Source: RGIG426 sp045598965
Lineage (GTDB): Bacteria > Bacillota > Clostridia > Oscillospirales > Acutalibacteraceae
Assembly (NCBI GenBank): GCA_045598965.1
Contig: JAZRVH010000007.1
Span: 1-64,000, forward strand
Direction of reading: 5' to 3'
DNA: 64,000 nt
Shown one piece after another: positions 22,809 through 32,045 of the stretch. The notes below the pieces were generated by a model. It did no database searches, was not told where the DNA came from, and was given only the letters and a program-made list of their open reading frames with translations. The position numbers and the translations under genes are program-made. The stretch's first letter is position 1. Each line of letters begins with the position of its first letter.

Positions 22809-23300
22809 ATGAAATGGGACGTGCGTTCCGTGTTTACGGGTGTCGCACCGCATCTGCCGATTTCGGACAAGTTGGATTTTACCGACTTTGAATTTCAAGG
22901 CAGTTGCCCGTTCAAGGAGCCGGTTTTGGTGTCCGGAACGGTGGATGGTGCGGGAAGCGTCGTGTTGCTTCGTGCCGATATTTCTTATCGGATGGATGGC
23001 GAATGCGACCGCTGCTTAGCTCCCACCACCTACGAAAGCTCCTTTTCCATTGAGCGTGTATTGGTGACCTCAACCGAAAACGAGAGCGACGACCTCGTCG
23101 TTGTGGACCAGTTTATGCTGGATCTTGACGACCTGGTAAAAGCGGAGATTTGGATGGAATTGCCGACCAAAACTCTGTGTCGCAAGGATTGTCGAGGATT
23201 GTGTCCCTCTTGCGGGCAAAACCTCAATGAGGGGCAGTGCGGGTGCTCCGGCAAATCGATTGACCCGCGTTTGGCGGCTTTGGCGGATTGCCTCAGTTGA
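22809..23300 (+). CDS. yceD: YceD/DUF177 family protein
   Basis: A 163-residue cytoplasmic protein of the DUF177 family, encoded almost universally beside rpmF and linked in other bacteria to 23S rRNA accumulation. It has CDRCL near residue 69 and a C-terminal cysteine cluster (CRKDCRGLCPSCG, then CGC) that would hold zinc. ATG 22809 is preferred over 22758 because AGGAGGG lies nine bases upstream and the promoter ends at 22750. It is 40 bases before rpmF. Confidence 0.9.
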   Translation: MKWDVRSVFTGVAPHLPISDKLDFTDFEFQGSCPFKEPVLVSGTVDGAGSVVLLRADISYRMDGECDRCLAPTTYESSFSIERVLVTSTENESDDLVVVDQFMLDLDDLVKAEIWMELPTKTLCRKDCRGLCPSCGQNLNEGQCGCSGKSIDPRLAALADCLS

Positions 23301-23340
23301 CCAACAGATATATGGCAAAATCCTACAAGGAGGTGCTGAC

Positions 23341-23526
23341 ATGGCGGTACCGGCGAGAAAAAGCTCGAAAGCAAGACGCGATAAACGTCGCAATAACGTG
23401 TGGAAGATGGATGCTCCGGCTCTGATGAAATGCCCGAACTGCGGCGAATACAAACGCACGCATCGACTCTGCCCCAGCTGTGGTTATTACAACGGCAAGC
23501 AGGTTGTCAAAATCGAGGAGAAATAA
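23341..23526 (+). CDS. rpmF: 50S ribosomal protein L32
   Basis: A 61-residue zinc-containing ribosomal protein. It starts MAVPARKSSKARRDKRR and carries CPNC and CPSC pairs spaced as in the C+ form of L32. ATG 23341 follows AAGGAGGTG. It is cotranscribed with yceD. Confidence 0.96.
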   Translation: MAVPARKSSKARRDKRRNNVWKMDAPALMKCPNCGEYKRTHRLCPSCGYYNGKQVVKIEEK

Positions 23527-23604
23527 GATCCATACGAAACGGGGAGGAGTATGTTATATATTCCTCCCTTTCTTTTTAGAATGATTACGCAGGGAGGGGA
23601 TTTT

Positions 23605-24900
23605 GTGTCTGTTTTGATTTCGGGCGTTTTGCCACACAGCCCGGCGGCAAAAAAGAGAATACATGCCGGCGATGAGCTGCTTTCTATCAACGGACACGAA
23701 ATGGCAGACGTGCTGGATTATCGGTTCTACGTAACCGAGGAGCGTCTGACTCTCCAGTTAAAAACTCCTAAAAAAGAGCGTACCGTCAAGGTACACCTTC
23801 GTGAGGGAGAGGAACTGGGGCTTACCTTTGATACTTATTTAATGGATAAGCAACGTTCCTGCCGTAACAACTGCGTGTTTTGTTTTATTGACCAATTACC
23901 AAAGGGAATGCGGGAAACGCTGTATTTTAAGGATGATGACAGCCGCTTGTCCTTTTTGTTTGGTAATTATATCACTCTGACGAACCTTACTGAGCACGAA
24001 ATTGAGCGGATAATTGCGATGCATATCAGCCCGGTGAACGTTTCGGTACACACCACAGATCCCGACCTGCGTTGTCGGATGATGAATAACCGATTTGCGG
24101 GGGAAAGTCTTTCCACTTTACGTCGCTTTGCGGATGCAGGACTTTCCATCAACGTGCAGTTGGTGCTTGTGCCCGGATACAATGACAAAGAGAGCCTTTC
24201 ACGCACGCTTGAGGACTTGCTTGCGTACCGCTCCGCTCTCCAAAGTGTGGCGGCGGTGCCGGTGGGACTTACGAAGCATAGAGAAGGGCTAACCCCTTTA
24301 CGGCTGTTTACCCCCGAGGAGGCGGCGGATACCATCGACCGCATTGAAAAAGTTGCCGATCGACTGGAAAAAGAATGCGGCGACCGGCTGTTTTATGCGT
24401 CGGACGAGTGGTATTCTTTGGCGAATCGTCCGTTGCCCGCTCTTGAGAAGTACGGTGAGCTTCATCAACTGGAAAACGGCGTCGGTATGAGTGCCCTTTT
24501 CAAAAGCGAGGTGCGTGAAGCACTAAACGCACGAAGCGATGGGGCTCCGACCGCTAAAAAAACCATTGCAACCGGGACGCTTGCCGCCCCGCTGATTGCC
24601 GAATGTGTGGCGGAGGTAAAAGCAAAATTCCCCTCGTTGGATGCTAAGGTTATTCCTATCCGCAACGACTTTTTCGGCGAGAGCATTACGGTATCCGGCT
24701 TGGTGACCGGCGGCGACTTGATTGCCCAGTTAAAAGATACTTGTCCCGAGCAGGTGCTGCTTCCCGCCTCTATGTTGCGGCACGAGGGAGATTTGTTTTT
24801 AGATGATGTGTCGGTGGAGGACGTAAAAGCCGCCCTTTCGGCGAGCGTTCGGGTTACCGACGGATCCGGTGAGGATTTTGTGGCGGCACTTTTGTCGTAA
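23605..24900 (+). CDS. DUF512 protein with PDZ and radical SAM-like regions
   Basis: A 431-residue protein. The N-terminal PDZ-like domain (about residues 1-65) has AGDELLSINGHE near 21. A cysteine motif CRNNCVFCFIDQ near 90 has the CxxxCxxC spacing of radical SAM enzymes. The DUF512 region follows to the end with NDFFGESITVSGLVTGGDL near 355. Family members are conserved in Clostridia next to der; a role in ribosome or RNA maturation is suspected from that synteny but not shown. GTG 23605 is chosen because GGGAGGGG lies five bases upstream; an ATG at 23551 lacks such a site. It is 23 bases before der. Confidence 0.85.
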   Translation: MSVLISGVLPHSPAAKKRIHAGDELLSINGHEMADVLDYRFYVTEERLTLQLKTPKKERTVKVHLREGEELGLTFDTYLMDKQRSCRNNCVFCFIDQLPKGMRETLYFKDDDSRLSFLFGNYITLTNLTEHEIERIIAMHISPVNVSVHTTDPDLRCRMMNNRFAGESLSTLRRFADAGLSINVQLVLVPGYNDKESLSRTLEDLLAYRSALQSVAAVPVGLTKHREGLTPLRLFTPEEAADTIDRIEKVADRLEKECGDRLFYASDEWYSLANRPLPALEKYGELHQLENGVGMSALFKSEVREALNARSDGAPTAKKTIATGTLAAPLIAECVAEVKAKFPSLDAKVIPIRNDFFGESITVSGLVTGGDLIAQLKDTCPEQVLLPASMLRHEGDLFLDDVSVEDVKAALSASVRVTDGSGEDFVAALLS

Positions 24901-24923
24901 TTATGAGAAAGGAGGGCGACCCT

Positions 24924-26267
24924 ATGGCGAAGCCCATTGTGGCGGTGGTTGGCCGCCCCAACGTGGGAAAATCCACGTTGTTCAATAAACTTATCGGTCA
25001 ACGCCTGGCGATTGTAAAAGATACGCCGGGTGTTACTCGTGACCGCATTTTTGCCTCCTGCGAATGGGGAGGCAGAAGCTTTTTGCTTGCCGATACCGGC
25101 GGTATCGAGCCTCGCACCGACGATATGATGTTGTCGAAAATGCGGGAGCAAGCTCAGTTGGCGATTGAACAGGCGGATGTCATCGTGCTGGTAACCGATG
25201 TGCGTGCCGGTGTCACCGCCAACGATGCCGATGTGGCGTCGATGCTTCAAAAAAGCGGGAAACCGGTGGTGCTTTGTGTCAACAAATGCGATACCATCGG
25301 GTCTCCCATACCGGAATTTTATGAATTTTATAATTTGGGGTTAGGTGACCCCATTGCGGTCTCGTCCGTTCACGGTCACGGCACCGGCGACTTGCTGGAT
25401 GCGGTTATTGCTCATTTTCCTTTGGAAAAGGAGGAAACCGAGGGAGAGGATGAACCCATTCGTGTGGCGGTAATTGGAAAGCCCAACGCCGGAAAGAGCT
25501 CTCTTGTCAACAAAATTGTGGGCTTTGACCGCAGTATTGTGTCGGATATGGCGGGCACCACGAGGGATGCCTTGGACACGCCCGTTTCCAATGAACACGG
25601 CGATTTTATCTTTATTGATACCGCCGGACTCCGCCGCCAAAGCAAGGTGGATTCCGATGTGGAAAAATACAGTATTCTCCGTGCCCAAATGGCGATTGAA
25701 CGTGCGGACGTGTGCGTGATTATGATTGACGGCGTCGAGGGATTCACCGAGCAGGACAGTAAGGTGGCGGGTCTTGCCCACGAAGCGGGCAAGGCGTGTA
25801 TTATCGCCGTTAATAAATGGGATGCTGTGGAAAAGGACACCCATACGATGGACCAGATGCGTAAAAAGCTGGAAAACGATTTCAGCTTTATGTCGTATGC
25901 CCCGTTTATTTTTATCTCCGCCAAAACGGGTCAGCGATTGGACCGTCTGTTTGAGCTTATCCAATACGTGCGTGAGCAAAACACGATGCGTATTTCCACC
26001 GGTATGCTTAACGATGTGTTGGCGGATGCCACCGCCCGTGTGCAACCGCCCACGGACAAGGGCAGACGGCTTCGCATTTACTATATGACCCAGGCATCTA
26101 CCAAGCCGCCTACGTTTGTATGTTTTGTGAATCGAGCGGATTTGTTCCACTATTCCTATCAACGGTATATTGAAAATCGTATTCGTGAAACCTTCGGGTT
26201 AGAGGGAACTCCGGTACGAATGATTGTGAGGGAAAAGGGCGAAAACGCATCGGCAACCCGTGCATAA
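24924..26267 (+). CDS. der: Ribosome biogenesis GTPase Der (EngA)
   Basis: A 447-residue GTPase needed for 50S subunit maturation. It has two tandem G domains. The first has GRPNVGKST at about residue 10, DTPGVTRD, DTGG and NKCD near 118. The second has GKPNAGKSS near 185, AGTTRDAL, DTAG and NKWD near 299. A C-terminal KH-like domain ends the protein. ATG 24924 follows AAAGGAGGG; the earlier in-frame ATG at 24903 lies before that site. It is part of the DUF512-der-VanY run. Confidence 0.96.
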   Translation: MAKPIVAVVGRPNVGKSTLFNKLIGQRLAIVKDTPGVTRDRIFASCEWGGRSFLLADTGGIEPRTDDMMLSKMREQAQLAIEQADVIVLVTDVRAGVTANDADVASMLQKSGKPVVLCVNKCDTIGSPIPEFYEFYNLGLGDPIAVSSVHGHGTGDLLDAVIAHFPLEKEETEGEDEPIRVAVIGKPNAGKSSLVNKIVGFDRSIVSDMAGTTRDALDTPVSNEHGDFIFIDTAGLRRQSKVDSDVEKYSILRAQMAIERADVCVIMIDGVEGFTEQDSKVAGLAHEAGKACIIAVNKWDAVEKDTHTMDQMRKKLENDFSFMSYAPFIFISAKTGQRLDRLFELIQYVREQNTMRISTGMLNDVLADATARVQPPTDKGRRLRIYYMTQASTKPPTFVCFVNRADLFHYSYQRYIENRIRETFGLEGTPVRMIVREKGENASATRA

Positions 26268-26285
26268 AACCGGAAAAGAGGCAGG

Positions 26286-27125
26286 ATGATGGCAGCGAAA
26301 ACCCCCAAACAACGCCGTGCCGCTCGGGCGGCTTCCCGTCGCCGTCGGCGTAAACAAAATTTTATAACCTTGTTGATATTACTGGCTGTGTTGCTTTTGG
26401 CGGTGCTTTTGTTGGCACGTGGATGCCATACATCCACCGAAAAAACGGAAGCTTCGGCCATAATGAGCAAGGCGGAAAGTGAGACGACAAATCCGTCATT
26501 TGATGTTGCCGTGTCCGATACCAATGAGGAGTCCTCCTTTGTGTCGACACCGGAAAACTCGCTTGTGGAAGAAGCGGACGGAGTTACCCTTGTAAGCGGT
26601 GTGCCGGTGGTCAACAAAACCTACGGCGTGTCCGTGTCTTACGTTCCCGCCAATTTGGTGGATATCGGCAACAATATGCAGTTGGATGCCACCTGTTATG
26701 AGGCGTTTTTGAAAATGGCATCTCAAGCCTATGATGAGGGCGTGGTGTTGTGGGTGGCGTCCGGCTATCGGGATTATGCAACCCAAGAGAAGCTGTACGA
26801 AACGTATGCCGCTGCGGACGGCGAACAGGCCGCCGACAGTTATTCCGCTCGTCCCGGCTCGTCAGAACACCACACCGGCCTTGCGATTGACCTAAATACG
26901 GTGAATGAGGCGTTTGGCGAAACCCCCGAAGGAAAATGGGTGGTGGAGCATGGGGCGGAATATGGCTTTATCCTCCGCTATCCGCAGGGGAAAGAGGAGG
27001 AAACCGGCTATATGTATGAACCGTGGCACATTCGTTATGTGGGCGAGGAGCTGGCACGGAAAATCACTGACAGCGGGCTTTGCTTTGAGGAATATTTCGG
27101 TATCACCTCCGTGTATGCCGAGTAA
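26286..27125 (+). CDS. VanY-like D-alanyl-D-alanine carboxypeptidase, M15 family
   Basis: A 279-residue membrane-anchored peptidase. A basic N terminus (residues 3-23, RRAARAASRRRRRK) precedes one transmembrane helix at about 25-45 and a Ser/Glu-rich linker. The VanY domain contains SGYRDYATQEKLY near 158, SSEHHTGLAIDL near 191 with the zinc ligands His and Asp, and EPWHIRYVG near 249 with the catalytic Glu and zinc His. It trims D-Ala from peptidoglycan stems outside the cell. ATG 26286 or the adjacent ATG 26289 follows AGAGGCAGG. It is in an operon with der upstream. Confidence 0.92.
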   Translation: MMAAKTPKQRRAARAASRRRRRKQNFITLLILLAVLLLAVLLLARGCHTSTEKTEASAIMSKAESETTNPSFDVAVSDTNEESSFVSTPENSLVEEADGVTLVSGVPVVNKTYGVSVSYVPANLVDIGNNMQLDATCYEAFLKMASQAYDEGVVLWVASGYRDYATQEKLYETYAAADGEQAADSYSARPGSSEHHTGLAIDLNTVNEAFGETPEGKWVVEHGAEYGFILRYPQGKEEETGYMYEPWHIRYVGEELARKITDSGLCFEEYFGITSVYAE

Positions 27126-27135
27126 GGAGTGCGGT

Positions 27136-27459
27136 ATGGGATTCTTTTCACGCCGCCGTGAACAGGCGGCGGCAAACGAATTACAGCAAAAGCTGAATGG
27201 GCGTGCCATTCGCTATGCCGCCCGTCGTCAGCTGGACGAAAACGGCAGTCCTGTGGAAATTATTTTGGGCAAAAACGGTGCCGTGAACGTGAAAAACGGG
27301 GTCATCGTTGTGATGTGTGATGCCAAAGAGGTGTTTCGCTGCGACCTTGAGACCGCAGAATGCAGTGAGCTGATGAGCCTAAACGGTGCGGTGATACAAG
27401 GCATCAACGCCGTTACCGGCGAGACGGAAACGGTGGTTGCCTATTATACGAAATTTTGA
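27136..27459 (+). CDS. Small conserved hypothetical protein
   Basis: A 107-residue soluble protein. The first 35 residues are basic and helical (FFSRRREQAAANELQQKL). The rest alternates short beta-like strands (VEIILGKNGAVNVKNGVIVV, then CDLETAECSELM). I do not recognise a family. ATG 27136 follows AAGGAG, ten bases after the stop of the VanY-like gene, so it is probably in the same operon. A terminator follows directly. Confidence 0.7.
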   Translation: MGFFSRRREQAAANELQQKLNGRAIRYAARRQLDENGSPVEIILGKNGAVNVKNGVIVVMCDAKEVFRCDLETAECSELMSLNGAVIQGINAVTGETETVVAYYTKF

Positions 27460-27461
27460 AA

Positions 27462-27484
27462 AAGGCGGGCAGACCGCCTTTTTT
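27462..27484 (+). terminator. Terminator after the der operon
   Basis: AAGGCGG (27462-27468) pairs with CCGCCTT (27474-27480), followed by TTTT. Confidence 0.8.
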
Positions 27485-27504
27485 CTTAACGAGGAGTGAG
27501 CAAT

Positions 27505-28824
27505 ATGCACGAGGGTATCGTGGTTATCGGCGGAGGACTTGCCGGGTGTGAGGCGGCGTATGCGGCGGCACAGCGTGGCGTTCCCGTCACGTTATATGAA
27601 ATGAAACCGACCCGCCGCAGTCCGGCACACAAGACGGAGCTTTTGGCGGAGCTCGTGTGCTCAAACTCGTTAAAGGCACGTCGCATCGACAGTGCCGCCG
27701 GCCTCTTAAAAGAGGAAATGCGGCGGCTTGGCTCGGTCTGCTTACAAGCGGCGGATGTGTCGTCGGTGGCGGCGGGCGGTGCCCTTGCGGTGGATCGGGA
27801 TGTGTTTTCGAGAGAGATTACGAAAACGATAGAGCATCACCCGCTGATTACCGTTTGTCGCAAGGAAATAGAAAAAATCCCCGAGGACGGCGTGGTTGTC
27901 GTGGCATCCGGACCGCTGACCTCGGATACGCTTGCCGCCGATATTGAACGGCTGTGCAAAGGTGAGGGCTTGCATTTTTACGATGCTGCTGCCCCGATTG
28001 TTACCGCCGAAAGTGTCGACCCGGAGCAATCGTTTTGTGCGTCCCGTTACGGCAAAAATGCCGACGAAGCCACACAGGGCGATTATCTTAATTGCCCGCT
28101 CAACAAAGAGGAATACGAGGTGTTTCATAAAGCACTTGTCGAGGCGGAGGTTGCACCGGTACACGGCTTTGACAAAGCGGATCCGTCGGTGTATGAGGGA
28201 TGTATGCCGATTGAGGTGCTCGCAAAGCGGGGGAGCGATTCCATTCGTTTCGGTCCGATGAAGCCGGTGGGATTGCGTGACCCTCGCACCGGCCATCGCC
28301 CGTGGGCGGTGGTGCAGCTGCGTGCCGAAAACCGGGAGCGTACGCTATATAATTTGGTGGGATTTCAAACCAACCTGAAATTTCCCGAGCAAAAACGGGT
28401 TTTCGGGATGATTCCCGCTTTGAAAAATGCCGAGTTTATGCGGTATGGTGTCATGCACCGCAATACTTTTCTCAATTCGCCGAAATTGCTTGATGCCACC
28501 TTTGCGTTTCGGGCACGTCCCACGCTCTTTTTTGCGGGACAGATGACCGGCGTGGAAGGCTATATGGAGTCGGCGGCATCCGGCATTTTGGCGGGAATCA
28601 ATGCGGTAAAAACGCTCAAAGGAGAGCCGCTTGTAACCTTGCCCTCGACCACCATGATGGGAGCTTTGTTTGCGTATATTGCCACGGAAAACAAGGACTT
28701 TCAGCCGATGGGAGCCAATTTTGGCGTTATTCCGCCGCTTTCCGAGCACATCCGTGATAAACGGGAGCGGTATGCCGCCCTTGCCGAACGGGCACTGGAA
28801 GATTTGGGAAAAATCGAAATATAA
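27505..28824 (+). CDS. trmFO: Methylenetetrahydrofolate-tRNA (uracil-5-)-methyltransferase TrmFO
   Basis: A 439-residue flavoenzyme that makes m5U54 in the tRNA T loop using methylenetetrahydrofolate. The FAD-binding VIGGGLAGCEAA lies at residues 6-17, followed by YEMKP near 33 and LVCSNSLKA near 52. Also present are PLTSDTLA near 136, GCMPIEVLAKRG near 232 and MTGVEGYMESAASG near 348. ATG 27505 follows GAGGAG; an upstream in-frame GTG at 27496 overlaps that site. It stands alone between terminators. Confidence 0.96.
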   Translation: MHEGIVVIGGGLAGCEAAYAAAQRGVPVTLYEMKPTRRSPAHKTELLAELVCSNSLKARRIDSAAGLLKEEMRRLGSVCLQAADVSSVAAGGALAVDRDVFSREITKTIEHHPLITVCRKEIEKIPEDGVVVVASGPLTSDTLAADIERLCKGEGLHFYDAAAPIVTAESVDPEQSFCASRYGKNADEATQGDYLNCPLNKEEYEVFHKALVEAEVAPVHGFDKADPSVYEGCMPIEVLAKRGSDSIRFGPMKPVGLRDPRTGHRPWAVVQLRAENRERTLYNLVGFQTNLKFPEQKRVFGMIPALKNAEFMRYGVMHRNTFLNSPKLLDATFAFRARPTLFFAGQMTGVEGYMESAASGILAGINAVKTLKGEPLVTLPSTTMMGALFAYIATENKDFQPMGANFGVIPPLSEHIRDKRERYAALAERALEDLGKIEI

Positions 28825-28841
28825 ACATCGCTATCGGTCAT

Positions 28842-28876
28842 AGCCTCGTAAGGTGGGTATTCCTTGCGAGGCTTTG
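28842..28876 (+). terminator. Terminator after trmFO
   Basis: AGCCTCGTAAGG pairs with CCTTGCGAGGCT around an eight-base loop; the T run is short. Confidence 0.6.
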
Positions 28877-28910
28877 GTGCTTTCTTTAGGGCATTTACAA
28901 AAAGAAAGCC

Positions 28911-28939
28911 TTTACTTTTTCCTATAAATGGGATATACT
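28911..28939 (+). promoter_or_regulatory. Promoter of the YfhO-like gene
   Basis: TTTACT at 28911, 17 bases, TATACT at 28934-28939. Confidence 0.6.
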
Positions 28940-28988
28940 ATACCCATAGTTGCTCTACGGAAATCAATGAAAAAGAGGAGGGAATACC

Positions 28989-31496
28989 GTGGAAAAAACG
29001 AAACGACTTCGCCGCTTTTTTCCGAAAGATAGGTATGCTCTTTTGGCATTCGGACTTGTGTTCGTTTTGGCACTTGTCATGTTTTTGCCCTTTATTTTAA
29101 CGACCCACGGCTACTTTACCTACTACGGTGATTTTAACGCCCAACAGATTTCCTTTTACCGTCTGGCACATGATGCGGTGCGTGCAGGCGAATGGGGCTT
29201 TAACTGGAATACCGATTTGGGCGTAAACTTTATCGGCTCGTACAGCTTTTATCTCCTCGGAAGCCCGTTTTTCTGGCTAACCATTCCGTTTCCCTCTGCC
29301 GCCGTGCCGTATATGATGGCACCGCTTCTTATCCTCAAAATGGCGTGTATGGCGTTGGGAGCCTATCTCTACCTCAGACGTTTTGTGAAAAGCGAATATG
29401 CAGTGCTTGGTGCCATGTTCTATGCGTTTTCCGGCTTTTCGATTTACAATATCTTTTTCAACCATTTTCACGAGGCGATGGTCTATCTGCCGTTTATTCT
29501 GTTAGGGCTTGAGCGTCATCTCAAAGACGGAAAGCACGGAATGTTCGGTCTGTTTATTTTCCTGTCGGCACTCAACAACTACTACTTCTTTATCGGTCAG
29601 GCGATTTTCTTGCTTCTCTATTTCGGTATTCGTGCCTGGTCGGGAGAATGGCAGTTAAATGCCAAAAAAGTGGCGGGTGTGTTTTTGGAAGCCGCTATCG
29701 GTACTTGTGCGGCGGGAATTTTCCTGCTTCCGTCATTTTTTGCGGTTATCCAAAATAACCGTACCGGAAATTTGGTGGCGGGGTGGAACGCTTTGTATTA
29801 TACACAGCCTCAGCGGTTGTGGGATATTATTCACAGCTTCTTTTTCCCGCCGGATATTCCGGCAAGACCCAACTTTTTCCCCGATGCGGACAACAAATGG
29901 TCGTCGATGTCTGCCTGGCTTCCTATGGTGGGAGCCACCGGTGCGATTGCGTATTTTCAGTACACCTCCCACAAGGATTGGCTGCACCGTTTGCTGATTG
30001 TGTTGTCGGTGTGTGCGATTATCCCGTTTTTCAACGCCATGTTCCAGCTGTTTAACTCCCAATACTATGCCCGCTGGTTCTATATGTTTACGCTCATGCT
30101 GATTGTCGCCACCGTGAAGGTATTAGAGGATTCCGAGCCTCGGGAGGACGGACTTCCTACCGACGTGCGGTGGGGTCGTGCTTTTGGGTGGAGTGCCGGC
30201 GTGATTGTATTCTTCACCTTGATTATCGGCGTCATTCCCAACAACTGGAAGCCGGAGGACGGCAACTACGTGTTTGGCCGTGAGAATACTCCGGAGTTGT
30301 TTTGGGCGTATGTCGTTGTCGCCCTTACCGGACTTGCGGCATTGGCGGTGTTGCTCTTTATGCGTAAACGGTCAAAGGAATTCTTTTTCCGTTGGACCGC
30401 TTTGGCTTTGTCGGTGGTATGCCTTGGGTACAGCTGGATGATGCTCGGACAAGGACACGGCGTATCCGTATACGTGCCGGAATTTGTGGTCGAACGGGCC
30501 ATTGAGGGGATTGACAAGGTGCATTTGCCTACGGACGAAACCAATGAGTTTGTGCGATTGGATTCACCCGATTGCATCGACAACTTAGGAATTTACTGGG
30601 AGCGTCCGTGTATCAATGCGTTCCACAGCATTGTGCCCGGCTCTGTCCAAGAGTTTTACGGCACTATCGGTATCCAGCGTTCGGTTGGAAGCCGCCCGGA
30701 TACCAGCCATTATGCGTTGCGGTCGCTGACCTCGGTGCGTTACGTGGTAGACTACTCTAACAAAGAGGAGCCGAAATACGAAAAGGCGTCCAGCAAATAT
30801 TTTGCGGATTCCTCCTCTACAACAAAAATGCCCGGCTATTCCTATGTAGATACCACCAACGGCTTCTTTGTTTATGAAAACCAAAACTATGTTCCGATGG
30901 GCTTTACCTATCAAAACTATGTAACCCGTTCGGAATATGAAACGCTTACCAACGAGAACAGAGAACTGTTGTTGCTTCGTGCTTTGGTGGTGGAGGATGA
31001 AAAAGAGGGCGAGGTATCGTCGTATTTACACCACTTAGACGTGGGAAGCCAAACGTTTTCTTACGATTGGTTTGTGGTCGATTGTCAAAACCGTCGAGCC
31101 GGTGCGTCGCAAAACTTCGCCACCGATAAGAAGGGCTTTTCCGCTTCTATCACCCAAAACGAGCCGAACTATTTGTTTTTCAGCGTGCCGTTTGAAAAAG
31201 GCTGGTCGGCAACGGTCAACGGACACGAAGCGGAGATTTTGAAAGCGGATGCCGGCTTTATGGCGGTGTTGTGTCCGGCGGGTGAGTCCGACGTTGTGTT
31301 TACCTATAAAACGCCGGGTCTTGCCGGCGGAGCGGTGGCATCGGCGTGCGGAATCGTGGCGTTTGTCTTTTATGTGTTGTTTTGGGGAAAGCTTCCCGAA
31401 CCGAAACCCCGCAAAAAGAAAGTAACGGTTGACGAGACGGCGTGCGAGAACGATGCGTTGGAAACTGAGGAAGAAATCCAAAAAGAGGTTTTGTAA
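28989..31496 (+). CDS. YfhO-family polytopic membrane protein
   Basis: An 835-residue protein with about a dozen membrane helices across residues 18-500. A large extracellular loop with GDFNAQQISFYR near residue 46 carries the acidic residue typical of GT-C fold enzymes. A soluble domain of about 300 residues (DSPDCIDNLGIYWERPC, later NYLFFSVPFEKGW) is followed by a last helix and an acidic tail. YfhO proteins add sugars to lipoteichoic acid or other envelope polymers in Bacillota. It starts with GTG, chosen for the GAGGAGG seven bases upstream. It is transcribed alone from the promoter at 28911. Confidence 0.88.
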   Translation: MEKTKRLRRFFPKDRYALLAFGLVFVLALVMFLPFILTTHGYFTYYGDFNAQQISFYRLAHDAVRAGEWGFNWNTDLGVNFIGSYSFYLLGSPFFWLTIPFPSAAVPYMMAPLLILKMACMALGAYLYLRRFVKSEYAVLGAMFYAFSGFSIYNIFFNHFHEAMVYLPFILLGLERHLKDGKHGMFGLFIFLSALNNYYFFIGQAIFLLLYFGIRAWSGEWQLNAKKVAGVFLEAAIGTCAAGIFLLPSFFAVIQNNRTGNLVAGWNALYYTQPQRLWDIIHSFFFPPDIPARPNFFPDADNKWSSMSAWLPMVGATGAIAYFQYTSHKDWLHRLLIVLSVCAIIPFFNAMFQLFNSQYYARWFYMFTLMLIVATVKVLEDSEPREDGLPTDVRWGRAFGWSAGVIVFFTLIIGVIPNNWKPEDGNYVFGRENTPELFWAYVVVALTGLAALAVLLFMRKRSKEFFFRWTALALSVVCLGYSWMMLGQGHGVSVYVPEFVVERAIEGIDKVHLPTDETNEFVRLDSPDCIDNLGIYWERPCINAFHSIVPGSVQEFYGTIGIQRSVGSRPDTSHYALRSLTSVRYVVDYSNKEEPKYEKASSKYFADSSSTTKMPGYSYVDTTNGFFVYENQNYVPMGFTYQNYVTRSEYETLTNENRELLLLRALVVEDEKEGEVSSYLHHLDVGSQTFSYDWFVVDCQNRRAGASQNFATDKKGFSASITQNEPNYLFFSVPFEKGWSATVNGHEAEILKADAGFMAVLCPAGESDVVFTYKTPGLAGGAVASACGIVAFVFYVLFWGKLPEPKPRKKKVTVDETACENDALETEEEIQKEVL

Positions 31497-31502
31497 AACC
31501 CC

Positions 31503-31531
31503 TTTACACCGACCGAAACTTATGGTATACT
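31503..31531 (+). promoter_or_regulatory. Promoter of the Lys/Ala-rich protein gene
   Basis: TTTACA at 31503, 17 bases, TATACT at 31526-31531. Confidence 0.65.
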
Positions 31532-31562
31532 GTATCGGTAACAGTGATAGGAGGAACTTGTG

Positions 31563-31994
31563 ATGGCTGAAAAGAAAGAAACCGCCGCCAAGAAAGAACC
31601 GGTGGCGAAAAAAGAACCGGCGAAAAAAGATACTGCCGCCAAGAAAGAATCGGCGGCAAAAAAAGAACCGGCGAAAAAAGCCCCCGCCAAAAAACCGGCG
31701 GCGGAAAAATCTCCGTTTTTGCTGTATAAAGGGCGTCCGCTCGTTCGCTCGGGCGATACGCTGTATTACGGCAAGATGAACGAGGAATACGTGGTGATGT
31801 TGCAAATCAAATCCAAAACCGAGAAGAACGGAATGACGGTGGCGGATAAGGTCTCGGTTCAGGTGATTGCCACCGACCCGAACATCAATATGAGAAACCG
31901 CATCATCAAAACAAGCGAAAAAACCGGCCTTTACAATGCCATGGAGCTCGGTGAGATTTGGCTCACTCGTGCCCTTGCCGGTAAATTGTCGTAA
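31563..31994 (+). CDS. Small protein with a Lys/Ala/Glu-repeat N terminus
   Basis: A 143-residue protein in two parts. Residues 1-48 are imperfect repeats of AKKEPA/AAKKE, very like the basic tails of histone-H1-like and some ribosome- or DNA-associated proteins. Residues 50-143 form a compact domain (LLYKGRPLVRSGDTLYYGKM, then VMLQIKSKT and an NRIIKTSEKTGLY segment) of a family seen in Oscillospirales but of unknown role. ATG 31563 follows TAGGAGG. It is transcribed alone, with a strong terminator behind it. DNA or RNA binding through the tail is an inference from charge. Confidence 0.7.
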   Translation: MAEKKETAAKKEPVAKKEPAKKDTAAKKESAAKKEPAKKAPAKKPAAEKSPFLLYKGRPLVRSGDTLYYGKMNEEYVVMLQIKSKTEKNGMTVADKVSVQVIATDPNINMRNRIIKTSEKTGLYNAMELGEIWLTRALAGKLS

Positions 31995-32008
31995 AAAACA
32001 AATAAAAA

Positions 32009-32036
32009 AGAGCCGTGCAAAGCACGGCTCTTTTTC
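32009..32036. terminator. Bidirectional terminator between convergent genes
   Basis: AGAGCCGTGC and GCACGGCTCT with a three-base loop, flanked by an A run and a T run. Confidence 0.85.
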
Positions 32037-32045
32037 TATGCCATT

